NCBI GenBank assembly: GCA_003219675.1
Contig: QHPW01000180.1
Location: 7,810-13,239, forward strand
Length of the DNA: 5,430 bases
Direction: 5' to 3'
Source: Verrucomicrobiota bacterium
GTDB taxonomy: Bacteria; Verrucomicrobiota; Verrucomicrobiia; Limisphaerales; AV2
The translations under genes were made by a program, and so were the position numbers. Under the pieces are notes generated by a model. The model was given only the letters and a program-made list of their open reading frames with translations. It ran no database searches and was not told the origin of the DNA. Positions 1 to 4,424 of this stretch are shown one piece after another; within the stretch, counting starts at the first letter, position 1; each line of letters starts with the position of its first letter.

Positions 1-242
1 AAAGCGGCGTAAAACCAGACCACGCCATACGCGATGAACTACGGCAGCACGTCGCGAAGGAGATCGGGTCGGTGGCCAAGCCGGACGACATCCGGTTCGC
101 CGAGGCGCTGCCCAAGACGCGTTCCGGAAAAATCATGCGCCGATTGCTCAAGCAAATCGCCGCCGGCACCGAGATCAAAGGCGACACGACCACGCTGGAG
201 GATTTCAGCGTGTTGGCGCGGCTCAGCCAGAGCGAGGAATGA
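1..242 (+). CDS. acs: Acetyl-CoA synthetase, C-terminal fragment (5' end outside window)
   Basis: The reading frame is open from the window edge (first full codon at 3) to a TGA at 240-242, giving about 79 residues. Acs is a cytoplasmic enzyme of the AMP-forming adenylate family; it activates acetate with ATP and CoA to acetyl-CoA. The diagnostic segment is LPKTRSGKIMRRLLKQIAAG, which holds the catalytic lysine of the A10 motif (PKTRSGK), the residue reversibly acetylated in characterised Acs proteins. It is preceded by KEIGSVAKPDDIRF and followed by GDTTTLEDFSVLARL, both in the order and spacing expected for the Acs C-terminal subdomain. Full-length family members are about 650 residues, so only the last eighth is here. 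The end looks natural, not truncated. It converges with the RHS remnant on the other strand, whose open frame overlaps the acs 3' end by 20 bp. Other acyl-CoA synthetases are possible but fit the tail less well. Confidence 0.93.
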   Translation, partial: SGVKPDHAIRDELRQHVAKEIGSVAKPDDIRFAEALPKTRSGKIMRRLLKQIAAGTEIKGDTTTLEDFSVLARLSQSEE

Positions 243-993
243 TTGTCATCCGCGAATCGCGCGAAGGGACGCCTTTGATTAGGTATTCCGGCGCGTTCTC
301 GCGAGTGCCATAGACGAACTCACTTGCGACATTGCCGGCCTCATCCAATTCGGGGACGGGGCGGAGCGAGCCTTGATACAAGAAGCTCTGCACGAGCGTG
401 TTGTTGATTTTCTTTCCTAAGCGGCGGTTTCGGCCGTCTATCAAATATTCGATCGTGGTTCCGGCCGGAAGAACGACGCGAAGCAAGTTGCCAAATACAT
501 CGTATTCGTAGCGCGTCGTTTGATCATTGATGGTTTTCGTCGCGAGTTCTCCGTTCGCCGTGTAACTGTAGATTGCCGCGCCGAGTGAGAGCAGGCGGTC
601 CTGGTCGTCATATGTGGCGCCACGGAGTTCGCCATCACTGTCAACGCTCAGGCGATTGTCGTTGGCGTCGTAACTGTAGATGGCCCTGGTGGAACCATTC
701 ACAGTCACGACAGTGAGCCGATCGGCGGCAGCGTAGGTATAAGTATATTCGCTGGTCACTCCGCCAATCGTTTCGGTCCTGGCAATGACCCTGCGGAGGG
801 CGTCGCGGGTAAACTGAAGTATGTAGAGCGGCGTTGTGCCAAAAGCGGCGCTGTAATTGGCGGGTTCGGCGAACTCGTTGTAGGCCCATGACTCGGTGAC
901 GTTGCCAATGGTTTTGCCGATGATCAGACCATTCTGAGGATTACGTGCAATAGTCAGATCCCGGCGCGGGTCACCAAGGTGAACGCGAGGCAA
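223..993 (-). pseudogene. RHS/YD-repeat remnant, copy A (internal fragment, both ends lost)
   Basis: The frame is open over 256 codons, but the RHS-like part covers only about 980 to 270. It starts near DLTIARNPQNG and continues through TESWAYNEFAEPANYSAAFG, several YD repeats (YSYDANDNRL, YEYDVFGNLL, IDGRNRRLGKK) and VYGTRENAPEYLIKG, then stops matching its paralogue. The last 15 or so residues are read from intergenic DNA and acs antisense. There is no signal peptide, no RHS core (the RFGARDYD / GRW..DP block) and no credible start; the only upstream in-frame initiator is a TTG at 991-993 without a clear ribosome site. Alignment to copy B (3710-4342) shows one missing base near 961, which puts the upstream LVTRA part out of frame. 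The YD repeats are otherwise undamaged by stops, so decay is recent or the piece serves as a recombination reservoir. I regard it as a gene relic; translation as a small orphan module cannot be excluded. Confidence 0.72.
270..739 (-). repeat. Direct repeat, copy A member of the 470-bp A/C pair
   Basis: Positions 270-739 align base for base, without insertion or deletion, to 4961-5430. Divergence is mostly at single scattered positions. The left edge is sharp: the shared CGCCTTTGATTA ends at 270, and beyond it the copies differ completely (acs intergenic DNA here, RHS core codons in C). The right limit is only the window edge of copy C. Confidence 0.85.
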
Positions 994-1065
994 GGATACT
1001 CTTCACCCGCGCGTCTCGAACCAATCGCACCTGCTGCTGCAGCGTGAGAATTCGTTCCTTCGCCG
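994..1065. other. Short unassigned stretch between the 181-residue gene and RHS copy A
   Basis: No supported gene. On the minus strand a frame ending with TGA at 971-973 reads AKERILTLQQQVRLVRDARVKS, which looks more protein-like than random, but its upstream half overlaps the 181-residue gene in a different frame and it has no start of its own. It may be a gene relic. No terminator hairpin is visible. Confidence 0.3.
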
Positions 1066-1611
1066 CTACGGCTTGTGCAAGCGATAGAATTTTGCGCTGC
1101 TTGCGGCTGGGATAGGTGGCGTGGGATTGCCGCTCGGCGCTGGCAACCAGGAAGGCAAAGACAAGCTGTCCTTTTCTTCCAGTGTGAATCCCGGCGTGGC
1201 AGGCGACCATGAAATGACCACGTTGTTGCCGGAGAATTGAATGAACATAGTCGGCGCCTCACCGGTTGCAGGCACCACGATGCCGGGCCAGAAGCCGCTT
1301 TCAAGTGTGTAACTGCCGCCGCTGAGCGTGCCGGCGTCTGGCTGACCGATGGTGCCTCTGACGGCATACACGCCGCCGCTGCTCGTGCCCCCGCCGCCAT
1401 CAATGGTGAACCAGTCAATGGAGTAGCTCTGCGCCTTTGCTGAGCGGGGCGCCTGAAAAAGCGCAGCGCAACAAGCAATGACGAGTAACGAATGACGAAT
1501 GACAAAAGAATAACGAATTCCAAAGCCCGATCGTCGTACCACGACATTCGGTCTTCGGGCTTCTTTCGGGTTTCGCCATTCGGATTTAGGATTTTGCCGC
1601 CAGCTTTTCAT
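1066..1611 (-). CDS. Small secreted protein of unknown function, Verrucomicrobia-type
   Basis: 181 residues ending in TAG at 1066-1068. I do not recognise a named family. Residues 1-60 form an unusually long leader: a basic stretch (1-40) and then a hydrophobic core SLLVIACCAALF with a likely signal peptidase site AKA|QS at 60/61. The mature part has a Gly/Ser-rich section (SIDWFTIDGGGGTSSGG, then GTIGQPDAGTLSGGSYTLESGFWPG, residues 64-110) and a beta-rich C-terminal part (MFIQFSGNNVVISWSPATPGFTLEE ending FYRLHKP) of a kind I associate with exported Verrucomicrobia/Planctomycetes proteins. The ATG at 1611 is chosen because GGAGGT lies 5 bases upstream and the start overlaps the stop of the S74 gene as ATGA, indicating translational coupling. 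The leader is encoded by repeat-like DNA (hairpin and heptamers), so the functional signal peptide could be a later acquisition or start downstream. Extracellular or periplasmic location is likely. Confidence 0.72.
   Translation of the reverse strand: MKSWRQNPKSEWRNPKEARRPNVVVRRSGFGIRYSFVIRHSLLVIACCAALFQAPRSAKAQSYSIDWFTIDGGGGTSSGGVYAVRGTIGQPDAGTLSGGSYTLESGFWPGIVVPATGEAPTMFIQFSGNNVVISWSPATPGFTLEEKDSLSLPSWLPAPSGNPTPPIPAASSAKFYRLHKP
1474..1501. repeat. Degenerate heptamer tandem repeat in the 181-residue protein's signal peptide
   Basis: Four 7-bp units on the plus strand: AGCAATG, ACGAGTA, ACGAATG, ACGAATG; only the last two are identical. It encodes the IRHSLLVI part of the signal sequence. 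A gain or loss of one unit would shift the frame. Confidence 0.6.
1523..1562. repeat. Inverted repeat with nested hairpin inside the leader codons of the 181-residue protein
   Basis: AAGCCCGA (1523-1530) pairs with TCGGGCTT (1555-1562), and inside it GTCGT (1533-1537) pairs with ACGAC (1541-1545) around a 3-base loop. The flanks are CGGGTTTCGCC / ATTCGGATTTAGG and heptamer-type DNA. It lies within codons for residues about 17-30. It has no T-run, so a terminator is unlikely; it resembles a dispersed palindromic repeat element. Confidence 0.55.
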
Positions 1612-3683
1612 TTCGCACCTCCGTTTTTCTGGTTCATACTCTGTTCCAGTTTTTCCAGCCGTAGTTTCAACTCCGTGATCTCCGTTTCCTTCTGTTCGAG
1701 CTTCTGGTTCAACCCCTGGATCGCCGCCAGCGCCACGCCGTCGGCGTCCACGGTGGCGATGTGCTTGTCGTCCGGACCGAGACCGAACGCTTCGCGAAAA
1801 TCCTGGGCAACCGGACCCAGATGCGCCGTAGCTGTGTCGTTCGTGTAGTGCCAGCGAGTGATTGGGAGGGCTGAAACCTTCTCCAGAATGGACTTGGGAT
1901 CGACCGATTCGAAGCCTGCTTTGACGTTGCGGTCGCTCGTCAGCAGAACATTTTGTGCAAGAACGCCGCGAATGCTCAAGTTGCCATTGGCCTCCAGCTT
2001 CATCACTTCCGTGCCGCCTGGCCCGGGATCATCTGTCGAATCGCTATGGCTGCCGCCGACAAACCAGGCAAAACCAGCGGGGCCATCGGCACGAAAGTAC
2101 ATGCGATAGCTTTGAACCCCGATCCCGTACGCTTCGGCGAACAGGCTGAGCATCTGGCGTGTCCTCGCGCCAAAGGACATGCTGGTGTCATCATTCAGCC
2201 GCACGCCGCCCGCCGCGCGGATGCTGAACTGGTTGTCGGCCGTCGAGGAGAAATCGGCGTTCTGAGTATCAGCCCAGACGAACGCGCCAACGTGATTCGC
2301 TTTGGCCTGATGGCCAGCGGCGAAGCTCCAACCGCCAACGGCGCTATTTCCGTATCCGCCCGGCACTGTCGCTTGAGTGCCGCTGCTGGTGTTGCCATAG
2401 CCGCCGCCCACCGTTGCTACAAAGCCACTGCTTGAGTTAAGCGAACCGCCACTCACCGTCGCATATGTGCCGCTGGCGTTGTTTTGAGCGCCGCCGCCCA
2501 CGGTCCCAAAATCAGCAGTGACGCGATTCGTGAATAAATTCCCGAAATAGTCGCCCGCGCCGCCGCCAGCGATCATCGCGCCATAAACTCCCGGCGCCAC
2601 GAAATTCAACGGCGAACCGCCAATCACGTTCACGATGCCGGAATGGTTGGCGTCATTGGCCGTTGGCTCCAGGCGCAGAGCCCGCGTGTTGTTGACCCGC
2701 AGTTCCAGCCGCTGATTGTCCGTCGTGCCCAGGAAATTCATGCCCGGACTCGTCCCCGCGTTACCTGTGCGCGACCACGCATCGGCGGAGCCGGGCGCGC
2801 CCTGCGGGCCAACCGGACCTTGCGGGCCTTGAGGACCGGTTGCACCTTGCGGCCCGGTCGCGCCGACAGCGCCTTGGGGCCCAGTCGCACCTGTCACTCC
2901 AATGGGGCCTTGCAGACCAACAGGGCCTTGAATGCCGGTTGGACCGGTTGCGCCTTGTTGAGCCAGCACGGTCCAGTCCGCGCCTTGTGTCGGAGACACG
3001 TTATTGTTCGCCCGTTTCGCTGCCCAGGCTGAACCGTCGAAAAAGACCGCGTCATCCGCGGCGTAATTGGACGCGCTACTCCAAGCGCCGAGCCAGTTCA
3101 AGCCTTTGGGACCCTGCGCACCCGCGGAACCGATCGCGCCGGTGGGACCTTGCGGCCCTTGAGCACCAACGGAACCGGTTGGGCCTTGAGGACCCGTCAC
3201 GCCGACAGGGCCTTGTGGACCAGCCGGCCCTTGAGCGCCAGTTAATCCTTGTGGGCCGGTTGGTCCTTGTGGCCCTGCGGGTCCAGCGGGTGTCAGCGCG
3301 TAGAGCGCATACGGCGCGGCGCTCAGCGGCTGGCGTGGGTTCAGGGGGGTGAAGGCGCCTGAACTGCCGGTGGTGCGCACGGCGATCTCCAGCCACCGCG
3401 CTTGCCCGTTGAACACATTGGCCCCGAAATCCAACGTCGTCGTGAAAACTCCTTCAGCAACGGCGACGGGTGAGTTGGTGATTGGCGAACCGACCGCGTT
3501 GCCCGCCGCCGTCGCGTCGTAAATGGCGAAGCGTAGCTCGTAATTTCCATCGGCTGGCGCGCCGTTGTCGGTCAGCCGGCCTTGATACATGAAAGCGGTG
3601 CCTTGGGCAAACGCGGTCGAGAGTTGAGGGTTGAGAGTTGAGACACAGAGCCACACGAGCAGGACGATTCGTTTTGTGTTCAC
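1608..3683 (-). CDS. Secreted collagen-like / YadA-head / peptidase S74 (intramolecular chaperone) protein
   Basis: 691 residues, GTG start at 3681-3683 with AAAGGAG six bases upstream. Visible order: signal peptide (1-26, site AFA|QG); an N-terminal beta domain (29-127, YQGRLTDNGAPADGNYELRF to PLSAAPYALYAL); 20 Gly-X-Y triplets (134-193); a CBM5/12-like insert (about 195-243, WLGAWSSASNYAADDAVFF, with aromatic residues and ending DWTVLAQQG); 19 uninterrupted Gly-X-Y triplets (244-300); a linker; five 15-residue YadA-head-like repeats (about 394-468); and a C-terminal S74/ICE domain (about 580-660) followed by a coiled coil (about 657-685). In the S74 domain SDRNVK supplies Ser583 and Lys588, the Ser...Lys spacing used for autocleavage in endosialidase-type and MyRF ICE domains; HLGPVAQDF is a family hallmark. 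By family knowledge the domain trimerises the fibre and then cuts itself off at T582|S583. Probably an extracellular trimeric fibre; its ligand is unknown. It lies 26 bp after copy B and overlaps the next gene. Confidence 0.88.
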   Translation of the reverse strand: MNTKRIVLLVWLCVSTLNPQLSTAFAQGTAFMYQGRLTDNGAPADGNYELRFAIYDATAAGNAVGSPITNSPVAVAEGVFTTTLDFGANVFNGQARWLEIAVRTTGSSGAFTPLNPRQPLSAAPYALYALTPAGPAGPQGPTGPQGLTGAQGPAGPQGPVGVTGPQGPTGSVGAQGPQGPTGAIGSAGAQGPKGLNWLGAWSSASNYAADDAVFFDGSAWAAKRANNNVSPTQGADWTVLAQQGATGPTGIQGPVGLQGPIGVTGATGPQGAVGATGPQGATGPQGPQGPVGPQGAPGSADAWSRTGNAGTSPGMNFLGTTDNQRLELRVNNTRALRLEPTANDANHSGIVNVIGGSPLNFVAPGVYGAMIAGGGAGDYFGNLFTNRVTADFGTVGGGAQNNASGTYATVSGGSLNSSSGFVATVGGGYGNTSSGTQATVPGGYGNSAVGGWSFAAGHQAKANHVGAFVWADTQNADFSSTADNQFSIRAAGGVRLNDDTSMSFGARTRQMLSLFAEAYGIGVQSYRMYFRADGPAGFAWFVGGSHSDSTDDPGPGGTEVMKLEANGNLSIRGVLAQNVLLTSDRNVKAGFESVDPKSILEKVSALPITRWHYTNDTATAHLGPVAQDFREAFGLGPDDKHIATVDADGVALAAIQGLNQKLEQKETEITELKLRLEKLEQSMNQKNGGAK
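1617..1622 (-). promoter_or_regulatory. Ribosome binding site inside the S74 gene, for the 181-residue protein
   Basis: GGAGGT on the minus strand lies 5 bases before the ATG at 1609-1611 and is built into the last codons (Gly-Gly-Ala-Lys) of the S74 gene. With the ATGA overlap this favours the long ATG start over any internal start and suggests that the two products are made in coupled amounts. Confidence 0.6.
2280..2504 (-). repeat. YadA-head-like 15-residue repeats (within S74 gene)
   Basis: Residues 394-468 hold five units in exact 15-residue register, beginning TVGGGAQNNASG, TVSGGSLNSSSG, TVGGGYGNTSSG, TVPGGYGNSAVG and FAAGHQAKANHVG. This matches the left-handed beta-roll head repeats of trimeric autotransporter adhesins. 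The last unit is the most diverged, as is usual at the end of such arrays. Confidence 0.75.
2784..2954 (-). repeat. Collagen-like Gly-X-Y block 2 (19 triplets)
   Basis: Residues 244-300 of the S74 protein are 19 uninterrupted triplets from GATGPTGIQ to GPQGAPGSA. The block follows the CBM-like insert directly and leads into the linker before the YadA-like repeats. Rich in GAT and GPQ, with few charged residues, so the helix would be polar but uncharged. Confidence 0.9.
2955..3101 (-). other. CBM5/12-like domain between the two collagen blocks (within S74 gene)
   Basis: Residues 195-243 read LNWLGAWSSASNYAADDAV... to SPTQGADWTVLAQQ. The W..Y...D.V...G..W.A...N..P......W layout is that of chitin/cellulose-binding modules of the CBM5/12 fold, a module I know to sit between collagen blocks in other bacterial proteins. 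It could make the fibre bind a glycan; binding itself is not shown. Confidence 0.6.
3105..3284 (-). repeat. Collagen-like Gly-X-Y block 1 (20 triplets)
   Basis: Residues 134-193 of the S74 protein are 20 consecutive Gly-X-Y triplets, dominated by GPQ, GPT and GPA. Pro is mostly in position X; bacterial collagens have no hydroxyproline and rely on trimerising end domains. DNA shows an imperfect 9-bp periodicity that may expand or contract in frame. Confidence 0.9.
3615..3642. repeat. Heptamer tandem repeat in the S74 protein's signal peptide
   Basis: Four 7-bp units on the plus strand: GGTCGAG, AGTTGAG, GGTTGAG, AGTTGAG. It encodes part of STLNPQLST (residues about 15-23) just before the predicted cleavage site. 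Seven is not a multiple of three, so slippage would be out of frame. Confidence 0.7.
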
Positions 3684-3689
3684 GTCATT

Positions 3690-3696
3690 CTCCTTT
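3690..3696 (-). promoter_or_regulatory. Ribosome binding site of the S74 gene (supports a GTG start)
   Basis: AAAGGAG on the minus strand is followed by AATGAC and then GTG at 3681-3683, a 6-base spacing. The nearer ATG at 3687-3689 is out of frame (ATG ACG TGA, a two-codon frame whose TGA overlaps the GTG), so GTG is the start that gives the signal peptide. Confidence 0.6.
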
Positions 3697-3709
3697 CTGA
3701 GTTTGCGGT

Positions 3710-4342
3710 TTAATGATCTTTTCCAAGTTGTTTGATTTGAGCCGTCGAAGTGTCGACACCGTTGCGGGTCGCGCCGCCGCTGACGACACTCAAACGATTC
3801 CCGTTGCTGTCATAGTCGTAACCGGCACCTGACGATCCATTTAACGTCACGACCGACCGGCGACCGGCGGCATCGTAGGTATAAGTATATTCGCTGGTCA
3901 CTCCGCCAATCGTTTCGGTCCTGGCAATAACCCTGCCGATGGCGTCGCGGATAAGCTGAAGTGTGTAGAGCGGTGTTGTGCCAAAAGCGGAGCTGTAATT
4001 GGTGGGTTCGGCGAATTCGTTGTAGGCCCAGGATTCAGTGACGGTGCCAATGGCCTTGCCGGTGATCAGACCATTCTGAGGATTCCGTGTGATCGTCAGG
4101 TCCGCGGCGCGGGTCAGCAACTTGTCCGCATCATAGGAAAAGGCGACCGCCGCGCGGGCATTGATGCGGCGCGACGTGATAGCTAGGTCATTGTCATAGG
4201 TGTAAGTGACGGAGCCGTTGACAGGACCCGTCCACGTCTCCCGAGTCAGAAGGCTTCCAGAGATGCGGGATTCCTGCGCGGTGGCCAATGTGAGATCGCA
4301 GACCAAGATCACCAAAAGGATGACTCGACTGAAGAGCTTCAT
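3710..4342 (-). CDS. Short secreted YD-repeat protein, RHS copy B (truncated RHS family member)
   Basis: 210 residues, ATG at 4340-4342, TAA at 3710-3712. A signal peptide is clear: MKLFSR, hydrophobic VILLVILVCDLTLA, likely site ATA|QE at 22/23; the Cys15 is not in a good lipobox. The mature part starts directly with YD-type repeats (VTYTYDNDLAITSRRIN, FSYDADKLLTRAADLTI, YNEFAEPTNYSSAFG, YTYDAAGRRSVV, YDYDSNGNRLSVV) and then changes at about residue 195 to an unrelated tail, GVDTSTAQIKQLGKDH. There is no RHS core. Full RHS proteins are many hundreds of residues, so this is a signal peptide joined to an internal block with the 3' part missing. YD repeats in complete RHS proteins build a beta-shell, which 190 residues could not close. 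The frame is intact and it has a signal peptide, so it may be expressed as a small exported protein, or be a decaying fragment. The 26-bp gap to the S74 gene suggests co-transcription. Confidence 0.7.
   Translation of the reverse strand: MKLFSRVILLVILVCDLTLATAQESRISGSLLTRETWTGPVNGSVTYTYDNDLAITSRRINARAAVAFSYDADKLLTRAADLTITRNPQNGLITGKAIGTVTESWAYNEFAEPTNYSSAFGTTPLYTLQLIRDAIGRVIARTETIGGVTSEYTYTYDAAGRRSVVTLNGSSGAGYDYDSNGNRLSVVSGGATRNGVDTSTAQIKQLGKDH
3761..4116 (-). repeat. Direct repeat, copy B segment shared with copy A and copy C
   Basis: 3761-4116 aligns with 619-973 of copy A, apart from one base missing in A near 961. The 3761-3881 part also aligns without gaps to 5310-5430 of copy C, with 11 mismatches in 121 bases by hand count. 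Left of 3761 the homology stops abruptly. B is visibly closer to C than to A in the shared 121-bp part. Confidence 0.8.
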
Positions 4343-4389
4343 AGGAGTTTCATTCGCTGTCCTCGGCTTCGATTCCTGTTGCCCGTCAT
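4339..4389 (-). other. Possible 16-codon leader ORF overlapping the copy B start
   Basis: On the minus strand an ATG at 4387-4389 opens a frame MTGNRNRSRGQRMKLL that ends in TGA at 4339-4341, overlapping the ATG of copy B as ATGA. A second ATG in the same frame (4351-4353, MKLL) has GAGGA six bases before it, whereas copy B's own ATG lacks a good ribosome site (ACTCCT precedes it). The segments ATGAAACTCCT and ATGAAGCTCTT are an 11-bp imperfect tandem repeat covering both starts. This suggests coupling or a shifted start after a small duplication; a functional leader peptide is only a possibility. Confidence 0.25.
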
Positions 4390-4424
4390 CCCTGTACCCA
4401 GTCAGCCCACCTCCTCCTCGTTCC
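4343..4424 (-). other. 82-bp gap between RHS copy C and copy B
   Basis: Minus-strand transcript order places copy C's TAG at 4425-4427, then a purine-rich run GAGGAGGAGGTGGG, then the leader ORF region. No terminator hairpin with a T-run and no clear -35/-10 pair is visible, so read-through from copy C is plausible. The purine run resembles a ribosome site but has no suitably spaced in-frame start for copy B. Confidence 0.35.

Noticed and set aside
34..282. 82-residue plus-strand frame over the acs end
   Set aside because: It lies in a different frame from acs, is rich in Arg/Ser/Pro, and the acs frame carries the PKTRSGK motif; it is a shadow.
971..1210. 79-residue minus-strand frame reading KQRKILSLAQAVAAKERIL
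   Set aside because: Its last third looks protein-like and might be a relic, but its start lies within the 181-residue gene and it has no ribosome site; kept only as a remark.
954..1547. 197-residue minus-strand frame over the 181-residue gene
   Set aside because: Composition is shadow-like (Arg, Ala, Cys rich), whereas the overlapping frame has a signal peptide, a ribosome site and the Verrucomicrobia-type motif.
1523..1562. Intrinsic terminator
   Set aside because: The hairpin lies inside a coding region near its start and lacks a T-run on either strand.
1953..2435. 160-residue plus-strand frame inside the S74 gene
   Set aside because: It is antisense to well-recognised YadA-like and S74 segments and has no recognisable motif.
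2784..3284. Regular spaced repeats suggesting a CRISPR array
   Set aside because: The period is 9 bp and codes for Gly-X-Y; there are no 25-40 bp repeats with unique spacers.
2840..3352. 170-residue plus-strand frame opposite the collagen blocks
   Set aside because: Its repetitive Arg/Leu composition is the antisense image of Gly-X-Y codons.
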